DNA from: Atherinomorus stipes
Lineage: Eukaryota; Chordata; Actinopteri; Atheriniformes; Atherinidae
DNA: 64,000 nucleotides
NCBI GenBank assembly: GCA_023101725.1
Contig: JALJCO010007916.1
Coordinates: 84,501-148,500 of the forward strand
Direction: 5' to 3'
A model generated the notes under the pieces. It was not told the origin of the DNA, did no database searches, and saw only the letters and a list, made by a program, of their open reading frames with translations. This document shows, in pieces, positions 32,143 to 42,222 of this stretch. Position 1 is the stretch's first letter, and every line of letters begins with the position of its first letter. The position numbers and the translations under genes were made by a program.

Positions 32143-33078
32143 TACAGGTACTACCCAAAAAATTAGAATATCCTGAAAAAGTTCATTTATTTCTGTAATT
32201 CAACTTTACCCCGTGTTCACACTGGATGCGAATAAAATTATTCGCGCGAATGAATTACATGTTAAGTCAATGTACAGGCTGCTTGGCGCAGCGCGTTTGA
32301 CGCAAATTCGCGGCGCGATGAGCCCCAAACGTGCGTCTTACTCGCGCGAATGAGGCGTCCTATTCGTGCAAATAGAGCGTATTTCGCCTATTCGGTCGAG
32401 TTGAAAAAATTGAACTCGAGCGTTTTTGACGCGCGAACAAACCAGCCCCGTCATTGAAAATGAATGAGACCAGATGTGAACGGACTGGCGCTCTGCAGCT
32501 CGCTGCTGTCTTCAATCGTAAAGAAGGGAAAAGCGCTTTTCACAGATAAAATCACAAAGTGCTGCACACAAACACGGTGGAATACCATAAATTAAGGTCT
32601 GAAAACCCGGTCAAACAAAACCTCACTAACCAAAAGCTGCAGATCTCTGCAGGCGGTGTTCGACGGGGTGAAACGTCACAACGCGACACTCCCGGAGGAA
32701 TATGCAGCTCTGTCCTCGCTACATAAATAAATTGAGGTTGTTTGTTATAAAACGTCAATATAATTCAATATGAAATTGTAGTCAGACTAGTGTAGTATTC
32801 AGTTTGGTCAGAAGATGACGCTGCAGTACCAGCAGTTCAGCTTCAGCAGATGTAAACAAACACACGCTGTGTGTGTTGTGTTTGTGAACCGGAAGAAAGC
32901 GGACAGTTAAGAGTTGCATTTAATCAGCTGGTTAAATGTTGAGAGGTGGAGGCGAGGAGACAGCAGAGACTCGTTAAACTGAGCTACAATAGCTAGCGAC
33001 AACACGTTTTTTTGCTGGAAGTTGTTGGACATTTTGGCGAAAGCGCTTGCTAGCTGCGGCTAGCTTCATGTGTATCTA

Positions 33079-33294
33079 TCTGCGGCTTGCAACCCAGTGG
33101 GCGTGTCATATAGTGGGCGTGTCCTATAGTCGGCGTGTCGCATTGTGGGTGGGTCTGGTTAGGTTTAGCAGAAGGGTCAGGGGTAGGGCTAGATTTTACG
33201 GTGCTCTCATTGGCCTGGTGGGCGTGTCGTCGAGTAACGTCACACTACGACACGCCCACACTATGACACGCCCCTGTCTTGCGTGCCGCAGATA
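33079..33294. mobile_element. short MITE nested in the Harbinger element
   Basis: It is the inverted relative of 24026-24224. The ends read TCTATCTGCGGCTTGCAACC and, reversed, TCTATCTGCGGCACGCAAGA. It lies directly to the 3' side of the decayed transposase exon, so three layers of insertion are stacked here within the hAT-like copy. Confidence 0.8.
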
Positions 33295-33310
33295 GACCCT
33301 TCTCGCTAGC

Positions 33311-33613
33311 TTACTCACCGAAGGCAGGTGGACCGACGCCCAGCAGCCGGAATACAGCGCCTGTAGTTTGCATCCTGGAGGGATATGCTGCACCGATCCT
33401 CCCCGACAGAAGCCCATCAAACTGGGCTGGGAAAGCCCCCTGGAAGCGGCCGTCATCCAGACGTAACTCCTGGATCAGCTGATGAAATTCACCGAGCTCC
33501 GAGCGCCTCTGGAGAAACTGGTGGGTCCAAAAACGGCGTCTTCTCTTTTCCATCTTCCAGAGCAGGTAGAATGCCACAACTCGCTCAAAATAACCGGAAT
33601 CTGCCACGTTCAT
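33311..33613 (-). pseudogene. PIF/Harbinger transposase N-terminal fragment
   Basis: The minus strand reads MNVADSGYFERVVAFYLLW, then RRRRFWTHQFLQRRSELGEF and HQLIQELRLDDGRFQGAFPA with FDGLL. The pattern of a Trp-containing basic stretch, then GEFHxLIxELRLD and a following FxxLL, is the conserved beginning of HARBI1-like transposases. Downstream, the frame is cut by the nested MITE and no DDE part is found. The 100-residue piece would be part of a protein of about 350-400 residues. Confidence 0.75.
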
Positions 33614-34202
33614 CTGACTGAACTAAATGACTACATGACAAACTACTGTTTTCTCTAGAAAGTTCAACTTGATGCACGAATGAAGCGTTTTATTTGCGCG
33701 TACAATACGCCCCATTCGCGCGAAAAAAACGCCTGAATGAAGCGAGTAAACTTCCAGCATTCGCGCGTTGAAATCTAGGCGCGTACGTGAATGGAGGCGT
33801 CCGGTGTGAACACGGGGTTAAAGGTGCAATTTACAGATTGCATAGATAAATAATATGCAAATCAATATATTTCAAGCTTTTATTTGTGTGGATGTTGCTG
33901 ATTAGGATTTGCAGCTTAAGATAACCTCAAATTCAAAAACTCAAAAAATTTGAATATTGCATGAAATCAATTATAAAAGGATTTTAAAAGCAAAAAAGTC
34001 AGGCCCTCTAAAATAAAATCTTGCATCTGTTCTTATACTTGGTTTGGGCTCTTTTGCTTGAATGACTCCTTAACCCGGCGTGGCATGGATGCTAGCAGCT
34101 TTAACCCGGCGTGGCATAGATGCTAGCAGCTTGTGGCATTTCTCAGCTGTTATGGAGACCAACATGCTTCCATCACAGCCTTGAGCTCTTCTTTATTGTT
34201 TG

Positions 34203-34705
34203 CTCTCTTCCCGTTCAGCTTTCTCTGACGATGCCCCACATGTTTTCAATGGGGTTCAGGTCAGGTGGGTTTGCGGGCCAATCCAGCATGGTGATCCATG
34301 GTTGTTGAACCAGGATTTTGTAGTTTTGGCAGTGGGGGCAGGTGCATCCCCATACAGCTGGTCCACTGAAGCAAGCATGAAGGTCTCCAAAATGTCCTGG
34401 TAGACGGCTGCATTTATGCTGGACTTGATGAAGCACAGAGCACCAACACCAGCAGCTGACATGGACCCCAGGTCATCACAGACTGGGAAACTTGACACTG
34501 ACCATCTTCTCCAGGCTGCTGTCAGCCCTCCGGCTTCTACACCGTTTTCTTCCACACTTCTTCCTTCCACTTAACTGTCCATTAATGTGCTTTGAGACTC
34601 TGAGAACATCCAGCTTCTTTTGCTATCACTTTTTGTGTCTTTCCCACCTTGTGCAGGTAGTCAATGATGGTTTTCTGAACAGCTGTCAGATCAGCATCTT
34701 CCCCA
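34203..34705 (-). pseudogene. Tc1-like transposase remnant, third family
   Basis: The minus strand shows a helix-turn-helix segment (DLTAVQKTIIDYLHKVGKTQ, then VIAKEAGCSQS) near 34690-34600. A C-terminal DDE segment, TMLDWPANPPDLNPIENMWG, lies near 34300-34215. Frame changes and stops separate them. The catalytic DxxPNPIE-type motif is intact locally, but the protein is broken and the first catalytic Asp region is not clear. Confidence 0.85.
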
Positions 34706-34725
34706 TGATTGTGAATTCTTCTTAA

Positions 34726-35056
34726 AGCAACCTTTACCGATGTTGCATTCTTACACTATTTTTCTAACAGGGTAAAATGCTATGAATGAGGTAATGGAAC
34801 TCTGAAATACAAGACAGACCCACCATTAATCAAAGTAAAATATTATTCCAATCTCTAAATATTCAATGAAAAGTCCAACCAATCCTTGAAGTGGGGTGCA
34901 CCTCTAGGATTGTCCAACGGACCTGCCTGTCAGACCTTTGATTCTGCATTGGGAGGTGGAGGGAATGAAGGGGTGTGTCTTAGGAGTGAGGCGGGACTGT
35001 TTATATTCAAATAATCTTGCTGTGCTTTCTGAAATGCAAGATTGGTAAAGGTTGCT
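34726..35056. mobile_element. TTAA-target MITE nested in the Tc1-like element
   Basis: The ends AGCAACCTTTACCGATGTTG and, reversed, AGCAACCTTTACCAATCTTG are flanked by TTAA on both sides (34722-34725 and 35057-35060). The 331 bp have no coding capacity. The TTAA target places it with piggyBac or Kolobok-type MITEs, but it is a different family from 26883-27554. Confidence 0.88.
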
Positions 35057-35438
35057 TTAACCAAGACAGAGACTTTTTAAAGGCTCAGGGTACTTATGGA
35101 GGTGTTTTGGATTACTTACTTGATTAGACTGTGACACTCTGAGCTACAATACTGGAGCTTTTCACAATATTCTATTTTTTTGAGTTTTTGAATTTGAGGT
35201 TTTCTTCAGCTGCAAGTCCTAATCAGCAACATCCAAACAAATAAAAGCTGAAATATATTGATTTGCATATTATTTATCTATACAATATGTAAATTGCGAC
35301 TTTTAAGTTGAATTACAAAATAAATAAACTTTTTCCAGATATTCAAATTTTTTGGGGTGGTACCTGTATATCGTGTATTGTGATATGCCTTAAAAATATG
35401 GGGATATTACTAAAAGGTAATATCGCCGAACCCTACTT

Positions 35439-36330
35439 CCAGTCTGTATAAACTATTTCTGGACACTCCCTACCTGTGGGTGGCAGTAATGCACCTACCT
35501 TGTTGCGAATCAACCACAGTTTTTGTGCCAATTTGGACTCATTATTACTCCACTGCATCTCAGTCAGATCTTTAAAAACATCGAGCTTATTCGATTAATC
35601 GATCGATTACAGGAGTAGATTAATCGACAATTAAAATAATCACTAGCTGCAGTTCTACATACAAGCTTGTTTTCCATCACCATTTCTGATTGGCCTGCAA
35701 GCCAGGAACACGGGGCTCGATCATTTTGATTGGCGAATACTTTTCACTCAAATTTCAGAGACAGGAAAAAAAAACCTCAGACTCGTGAGGTTAGGTTATT
35801 GCAGTAGTTTAAACCTCAATATTGATGCGGTTAAGGTTAACTGTGCAGCCCTCATCAGTAGCAGCGTTGCGTGGACGAATAATTCATCTGTACAACTGAA
35901 ATATTTCCCATCAGCTGACGGGTTTACGTGGATGCTGGAGATGATGCCATGTTGCTGCGTTCATGATGCCATTTCAGAGAGGGAAGGACGTTTGTCGTGG
36001 CCTTGATTTTGATATCGGGGATTATTTTAACAAAGAGCTGCGCACCACTTCGGGAGAGAATGCATTCAGGTTTATGTGATCCTTCACGAGGCGATTTGGA
36101 GCGTGCAACAAACTATGGACACGGACTGACTATGTAGAAAGATTAGTATCTTGCTTCTGTGATCTGAATGACATTTTCTTCATTGGCAGAGAAATGTCTG
36201 CCTCTTTTTCCTTGAAGTGAAAGATTGTTTGCTTATCAATACTTTCTGTGTCCTGTGTGTTCTGTTACTGAGGGTTTGCTCGACTGTAAGACAAGATGAG
36301 CTAGGGGGCGCAAGAGTGTGAAGAGAATGG
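35439..36330. other. tmem94 intron 1, unassigned
   Basis: It includes a degraded hAT-like end near 35585-35658 (ATTAATCGACAATTAAAATAAT, then GCTGCAGTTCTA) without a partner. No gene is visible. Confidence 0.4.
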
Positions 36331-38095
36331 GGAAGGATGGAGGGACTGAGAGATGTGGAAGAGTGTGAAGAGATCGGGGGAGGATTAAGAGAGTGTGGAT
36401 GGAGAGAGGATGAGGAAGAGTGTGAAGAGATCGGGGAAGGATTAAGAGAGTGTGGATGGAGAGAGGATGAGGAAGAGGGTGAAGAGAACAGGGAAGGATG
36501 GAGAGACTGTGGATGGAGAGAGGATGAGGAAGAGTGGGAAGAGATCAAGGAAGGATGGAGAGACTGTGGATGGAGAGAGGATGAGGAAGAGTGGGAAAGA
36601 GAACGGGGAAGGATGGAGAGACTGGATGGAGAGAGGATGAGGAAGAGTGGGAAGAGAACAGGGAAGGGTGGAGAGACTGTGGATGGAGAGAGGATGATGA
36701 AGAGTGGGAAGAGAACGGGGGAAGGATGGAGAGACTGGGGGATGAGGAAGAGTGTGAAGAGAACGGGGGAAGGATGGAGAGACCGGGGGACGAGGAAGAG
36801 TGGGAATAGAACGGGGAAGGATAGGGAGACTGAATGGAGAGAGGATGATGAAGAGTGGGAAGAGAACGGGGAAGGATGGAGAGACTGGGGGATGAGGGAA
36901 GAGTGGGAAGAGAACGGAGAAGGATGGAATGACCGGGGGATGAGGAAGAGTGTGAAGAGAACGGGGAAGGATGGGGAGACTGGGGGATGAGGAAGAGTGT
37001 GAAGAGAACGGGGAAGGGATGGAGAGACTGGGGGATGAGGAAGAGTGTGAAGAGAACGGGGAAGGATGGGGGAGACTGGGGGGATGAGGAAGAGTGTGAA
37101 GAGAACGGGGAAGGATGGAGAGACTGGGGGGATGAGGAGAGAGTGTGAAGAGAACGGGGGAAGGATAGAGAGACTGGGGGATAAGGAAGAGTGTGAAGAG
37201 AACGGGGAAGGATGGAGAGACTGGGGGATGAGGAAGAGTGTGAAGAGAACGGGGAAGGATGGGGAGACTGGGGGATGAGGAAGAGTGTGAAGAGAACGGG
37301 GAAGGATGGAGAGACTGGGGGATGAGGAAGAGTGTGAAGAGAACGGGGAAGGATGGGGAGACTGGGGGGATGAGGAAGAGTGTGAAGAGAACGGGGGAAG
37401 GATGGGGAGACTGGGGGATGAGGAAGAGTGTGAAGAGAACGGGGAAGGATGGGGAGACTGGGGGGATGAGGAAGAGTGTGAAGAGAACGGGGAAGGATGG
37501 GGAGACTGGGGGATGAGGAAGAGTGTGAAGAGAACGGGGAAGGATGGAGAGACTGGGGGATGAGGAAGAGTGTGAAGAGAACGGGGAAGGATGGAGAGAC
37601 TGGGGGATGAGGAAGAGTGTGAAGAGAACGGGGGAAGGATGGAGAGACTGGGGGATGAGGAAGAGTGTGAAGAGAACGGGGGAAGGATGGAGAGACTGGG
37701 GGATGAGGAAGAGTGTGAAGAGAATGGGGAAGGACAGAGAGACTGGGGGATGAGGAAGAGTGTGAAGAGAACGGGGGAAGGATGGGGAGACTGGGGGATG
37801 AGGAAGAGTGTGAAGAGAACGGGGAAGGATGGGGAGACTGGGGGATGAGGAAGAGTGTGAAGAGAACGGGGAAGGATGGAGAGACTGGGGGATGAGGAAG
37901 AGTGTGAAGAGAACGGGGAAGGATGGAGAGACTGGGGGGATGAGGAAGAGTGTGAAGAGAACGGGGAAGGATGGAGAGACTGGGGGATGAGGAAGAGTGT
38001 GAAGAGAACGGGGAAGGATGGAGAGACTGGGGGATGAGGGAAGAGTGTGAAGAGAATGGGGAAGGACAGAGAGACTGGGGGATGAGGAAGAGTGT
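36331..38095. repeat. polypurine minisatellite, 47-bp unit (1.8 kb)
   Basis: From about 36700, a 47-bp unit (GATGAGGAAGAGTGTGAAGA, GAACGGGGAAGGATGGAGAG, ACTGGGG) repeats with one-base length changes. The left part (36331-36700) is a related unit of about 59 bp with TGTGGATGGAGAGAGG. The plus strand is overwhelmingly A and G, with only isolated C/T per unit. The 546- and 556-codon frames on the minus strand, made of Ser/Pro/His/Leu repeats, are artefacts of the repeat. Confidence 0.97.
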
Positions 38096-39977
38096 GTTGT
38101 GGCTAACAGCACCCCGTGTCTTCCTCACAGCAATAAGGAGACACAGACTTACAACATCACTTTTTGCAATACCAGAAGTAAACAAAATGGGGAATTGTGG
38201 GATACATTGGTGCTAACCAGTGGTGCTAACCACATGGTTAACCTTTGACGGTGCCGTTAGCTGACGGCATGACTAACCATGCTTAAAACAACACATATTT
38301 AACGATCGGTTAGTTAATGGCAGGTTAAGGATTTAACCGACCGTTAGGGGCTAACCAGTGGTTAAAATAACCCAGAATTGAACAACCGGGCCCTGATGGT
38401 AAAAAAGTTTAAACCACCCCTCTCCATCAGACTGGAAATTCTTTCTGATTGGAGCCGATCGGATCAGCTGACTGTTAACATGACATTTTATTCTGACTGG
38501 AGTTCAATCGGATCAAAAGTGCTCCATGTAAACACAGCTCGTGTTACTGGAGGGTCAGTGTCTACCAGAGGCCTGTATGTGGACCCGGGGCCCCAACCAG
38601 GTCCGCTCTACTCTGACTCTAGTAATAAAAATTGCATTGAGTTGTTTGTTACCTTTTTATCTGACAAGCAGCAGGGAGTTGAACACTTTATTTTTACCGC
38701 AACAAATGCTCGTCAATAGATTCTCACAAAGATTGTGCAAAGCATGGTAAGTCCCTGCCGTAGTTCTTTGTCACGGCCATGCATTTTCATCCGACAATGC
38801 CATGGCAAAAAAAAGACAAAGCCACCTCACCTCCAGTCTCCCAAGGACATTTCTACTACCACTCGGACCCTGGAGACCTTCTTGTACATATGTTCAGCTT
38901 TACGCCGGCCATTTTCAAGGAAAGGTTTCATGAGCCAGCTCTGTTTAGGATATGTAGGCCCAATCCCAAACCGGCCCCTAAACATTACCCCTCCGTTTAA
39001 GCGTTCCTGCGTAGTGCTGGATCAAATCGTATATTGGCAATTGGAAGGTTGCCAGGCAATTTGCTGTTTATCAAGGCGATTTTGAAAAGAAAAAAATCTT
39101 GTCAGCAGTCCTGTGACAGACATGGCGCATCTCTTTGATTGGAACTGACTCACCTGTTTGCTCATGCTTCGGGGTCGTTCAACAGAGTAGACTAATTGCA
39201 AATAAATAGTTTTATGTATAACTACTGAAATGTTCACACAAGGGCTTTCATAAATTCCTACAGTGTTGTGGCACCGCCGCCTTTGCAGGTTAAAAGTTAA
39301 TGACAGACTTGAAGTGAGGAGCAGCACGTCTCAGGCTTGTCAGTGCGCTGAACTGAGCCGCTTTTAGAAAGTTTGATCTATTTGTCAAAGCATACAACAA
39401 TAAACTCAACAGAATATATAACACACCGTTCATATTTAAAGACGCAAGTGACGATGTGCTGGTATATCGTTATCGGGACAGCACGTGCACCTGTGCAGGT
39501 TTCACAGGGCTGCCGTGACGTGATGCGACAGGCTCCAAGTGACAGAAAAAACAAGACTGTTAGAGTAGTTAAACTTTGTTTTTCATTACTTAGTGGGTAA
39601 AACCGAAGTACACATTACATTATTTGCTGTATCATAGTTTATTTAAAATCTACTGTGTTGTTTTTATTTGCTGTCCAACAGATAAAGAACCGTACGTTCC
39701 CATAATTCAGAGAAATGGAGAAATAACCAAATTTCCTATTAAACATTCATAAATGATCAATTCCTCATGAATTTGGTGTTAGTTTGGTGTACAAATGTAT
39801 GCTAAATATCTTATTTTTAATGTGACTGGAAGAATATTATTGATGAGGTTTCAGAAGAATGTAAAATAAGAAGAAATAGAAGAAATAAAAGGGAAAAAAA
39901 ACAATAATGTTGCAACTCCTGACTCCCCCTAAAAAACCTGATCGGGACATCTGTAGTGTTTTATGAGCACTAAAAAT
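38096..39977. other. tmem94 intron 1, mostly unassigned
   Basis: At 38213-38396, mirrored GCTAACCAGTGG/GGTTA motifs and the end GAACAACCGGGCCC suggest part of an inverted-repeat transposon, with unclear limits. The remainder shows no gene. Open frames near 38378-39085 encode nothing I recognise. Confidence 0.4.
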
Positions 39978-40178
39978 CAGTCCCTCCAGAAAGTTGCAAT
40001 GTTGAAATTTTAAATATTAACAAAAATTCATCCAAAGACAAATTATTCAAGCAACAAATCATGTTTTCCTGGTAATATGAGAAATTTGGATTGCTACATT
40101 TTTCATTGTTTATATTTCACCCCTTTGTGTTTGTTTTGATAGTTAAAATTGCAGCATTGCAACTTTCTGGAGGGACTG
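39978..40178. mobile_element. 201-bp MITE with CAGTCCCTCC ends
   Basis: The ends CAGTCCCTCCAGAAAGTTGC and its exact reverse complement on the right enclose 201 bp. The flanking CTAAAAAT and AAAAATAC share only partial identity, so the duplication type is unsettled. It has no coding sequence and lies in tmem94 intron 1. Confidence 0.85.
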
Positions 40179-40596
40179 AAAAATACTTAAGTGCAGATTG
40201 ATACCTCTAGATAAATATGCACTCTAAATGCCGTGCGCGCGCCTGACGCAGCTTGCTACCCAGACATCAACAAACTGCAAAGGAAGGAGAGGCGACTCAA
40301 CTAAATATCTGTTGAAGGAGTCAAAATGATGCAGAAATTTTACCGGTGAGTAAATTCACATATGAACTCCTAGAAATAAGGTCCAGGAAAAAAATAAATT
40401 ATCTTTAAGTTCTTGCCTTCTGGAAGGATTCATTCGCTTAATTATGTTTTTGTTACACTGAACTGATTGCTTCCCTGTATTTCATAGGGAAATACTGCAT
40501 AGAAAACATGTGAAAAAAAAACGCATCTTAAATCGCAATTGCAATATTAATGAAAAAAATCGCAATTAAATTTTTTTCCAAAATCATCCAGCCCTA
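40179..40596. other. tmem94 intron 1 with one hAT-like end
   Basis: At 40528-40596, AATCGCAATTGCAATATTA and ATCCAGCCCTA resemble the right end of a hAT element of the TAGGGCTGGATGAT type. I did not find the left end. No gene. Confidence 0.4.
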
Positions 40597-40601
40597 ATTC
40601 A

Positions 40602-41331
40602 CACCAGGATAGTCCGGAGACTGTCTAATTGGGCGGGTATTTCAGGAAAATTTAGCACCTTTCTTTGCTTCGGTTCACGTTCAGACTGCATCAACTGAAG
40701 CGGAACAAACAGCCAGAGTGTGAACGTACCCTCTGGCTGTTTGGTCCACTCCCACGGACAGTTCGCTTTGTTTGGTGCATCGTGAACACCAGCTGCATCC
40801 TAGTGTGCACCAAAGAAGTGGACTCTGGTCCACCTGAAAGCTGGGGGTCTCGGTCCACTGGCAAACTGACGATTGGACTATCCAGCATAGACATCCAGTG
40901 CACCTAATGGAAGTGATGTTTGTCGACCACAATAAAGAATCAAGAAGAAGAAGTAGGAGGAAGTCCTACTTATGGTTTGTGTTGGAGGGAAAACAAAGCA
41001 AACAGCGTGTTGGAAGAAGCCGAGGTCAAAACAACAACGATAAACAACTGGAACATGTAGACAGAGATGGAGGAAGAAGAAGCAGAAAGATTTCCACTTT
41101 AATCCCAGAGTCCGGTTTTCTTCTTCTACCTGCTTCTTCATCATCATCAGTGGGTGTATTGGGGAGCGTTGCCCCCTAGCGAGCAGGTGTTGTAACCACT
41201 GTGGTTAACCAGGCAGTTTGGTCAATTGTTGCAGTTTGAATGCAAACCCAACCAAAGAAAGATGGGAATGTTTCAGAGGTCCCACCCAGTCGGACTGAGT
41301 CCTGGACCATCCTGGTGTGAACGCACCCAAA
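40602..41331. mobile_element. inverted-repeat element with TTCACACCAGGAT ends
   Basis: The left TTCACACCAGGATAGTCC and the right, reversed, GGGTGCGTTCACACCAGGAT are inverted repeats; the outer bases of the left end are lost. The 730-bp interior has paired CTCTGGCTGTTTG/CAAACAGCCAGAG (about 40708-40745) and no recognisable transposase. The GGGTGCG end could be Harbinger-like. Confidence 0.6.
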
Positions 41332-41465
41332 ATGTATATTATCTTATAAACGTTGAAATAAATGTCTTCTCAACCATGAAGACGCCATCTTATAATGAAA
41401 TGTGTGAGTGTTTTTTCTGGTTTCTGCATGAGAAGTGAAATGATGGCATCGATGTGCTGTTGCAG

Positions 41466-41579
41466 GGGGACAACTGTGTGTCTCTGGGCCTTTCAACGGG
41501 CCAGGCGCTGGTGAAGCTCCGGGACCAGCTCAGCAGTCTGCTGGATCAGCACCAGAGGACTGCACTTCGACGAGCATCG
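41466..41579 (+). CDS. tmem94: tmem94 exon 2
   Basis: The exon encodes GDNCVSLGLSTGQALVKLRD, then QLSSLLDQHQRTALRRAS: 38 codons, phase 0 at both ends. It aligns to the TMEM94 N-terminus (human ALGLSTRKALSVLKEQLEAVL). The acceptor is TGTTGCAG before 41466; the donor is GTACCT after 41579, which is weak. It has a helical, charged N-terminal segment on the cytosolic side. Human TMEM94 is an ER multi-pass protein related to P-type ATPases and linked to Mg2+ uptake and a developmental disorder (known for the family, not shown here). Confidence 0.85.
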
Positions 41580-41817
41580 GTACCTAAGTCTTCTTTTCAT
41601 ATCGTAAATGATCATTTCCTCGTATGTGTTTCAGTCAGATGTAGCTGAACGCAAAATATGGAAAGTAATTTAGTTTTTTCTTACTTGTGCTGCGCTGTAA
41701 AAACGGTGTGTCCTGATTTCATCCAATAATGGCCACGAGTTATTGGATGATTCTTTAGATGAGGTCATGTGATTGATGATGTTCTGCTTCCTCCTTGTTG
41801 TTTTCCTGGTTTAACAG
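41580..41817 (+). other. tmem94 intron 2 (238 bp)
   Basis: A short intron between two clear exons, with GT at 41580 and AG at 41816-41817. The acceptor is preceded by a pyrimidine-rich tract (CTTGTTGTTTTCCTGGTTTA). Confidence 0.8.
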
Positions 41818-41945
41818 GAGCATTGGTTGAATAACTTCCTTTACCATGGCAACCGCCAGTCTTGTCTCCATTGGCCAGGAGGTGCCCTTACTCTGCTGGT
41901 GGTCGTGGGATTCATCTGTTGTCATGGTAGCCAGCCCAAGGGCAG
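41818..41945 (+). CDS. tmem94: tmem94 exon 3 (first membrane segment)
   Basis: The exon encodes EHWLNNFLYHGNRQSCLHWP, GGALTLLVVVGFICCHGSQP and KG, then two bases of a Ser codon. It aligns with human EVWRSSFLHHSNRCSCFHWP and the hydrophobic stretch after it. Residues about 64-78, counting from the predicted start, form the first membrane segment. The acceptor TTTAACAG and donor GTAAGT are both good. The leftover AG joins T of the next exon to complete Ser, which matches the family. Confidence 0.95.
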
Positions 41946-42110
41946 GTAAGTGTTCATAGGTTAGCTGTGTGATGGCACAAGTGTAGAACTGTTCCAGATC
42001 ACCCTGGTACGGTTCCAGCTTTTTTCCAGAAGTTCGCCTCCTCTGGTGACAAGTGGAAATGACGCTAATGTCGTGCACACCCATGAGCTGCTTGGGGTGA
42101 ATCCCATTTC
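41946..42110. other. tmem94 intron 3, start
   Basis: Intron sequence directly after the exon donor; no feature recognised. The following inverted repeat starts near 42111. Confidence 0.4.
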
Positions 42111-42222
42111 ACCCCTTAGCCCTTCCCCTCCGTTTTGCGCATTCATGTGTAGGGGTAGGGGTGTCCCAATACCTGTTAGGACGGAGGGGAAGGGCTAAGG
42201 GGGAGGGCTATACACCCCTTCA
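42111..42222. repeat. inverted repeat, MITE-like
   Basis: CCCCTTAGCCCTTCCCCTCCGT (about 42113-42134) is mirrored by ACGGAGGGGAAGGGCTAAGGGG (about 42181-42202), giving a hairpin with a 46-bp loop. It may be one end of a larger MITE, but I cannot find the other limits. Confidence 0.65.

Larger units (their letters stand above)
32209..33817 (-). mobile_element. PIF/Harbinger transposon nested in the Tc1-like element
   Basis: The ends CCCCGTGTTCACACTGGATG and, reversed, CCCCGTGTTCACACCGGACG are flanked by perfect TTA duplications (32206-32208 and 33818-33820). The subterminal regions carry many TTCGCGCGAATGA motifs. The minus strand at 33311-33613 encodes a Harbinger transposase N-terminal segment. 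At 1.6 kb it is shorter than an intact two-gene element and carries another MITE. Confidence 0.88.
32145..35366 (-). mobile_element. Tc1-like transposon, third family, with long inverted repeats
   Basis: The ends CAGGTACTACCCAAAAAATT and, reversed, CAGGTACCACCCCAAAAAAT are flanked by TA on both sides (32143-32144 and 35367-35368). The inverted arms extend about 200 bp, for example TCAAATTCAAAAACTCAAAAA on the left mirrored on the right. Three later elements have inserted: 32209-33817 (with 33079-33294 inside) and 34726-35056. The transposase on the minus strand is decayed. Confidence 0.88.
28345..35438. mobile_element. degraded hAT-like copy 2, expanded by nested insertions
   Basis: Part 28345-28552 is the reverse complement of 4110-4320 in the hAT element of mtr. 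Part 30285-30375 matches, inverted, the pieces of that element on both sides of its nested MITE. The right end ATATCGCCGAACCCTA at about 35423-35438 resembles a hAT end of the TAGGGCTGGGCGATAT type. The left end is missing. Between these parts lie a Tc1-derived MITE, a GGGCGC-ended element and a Tc1-like element that itself holds three more. That all parts were one element is inference. Confidence 0.5.

Noticed and set aside
36442..38185. Two minus-strand open frames of over 540 codons rich in Ser, Pro, His and Leu
   Set aside because: They are the translation of a polypurine minisatellite. Two different frames of similar length coexist, and one-base indels between units switch between them.
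40665..41179. Short overlapping open frames on both strands
   Set aside because: They fall inside an inverted-repeat element with no recognisable protein similarity.
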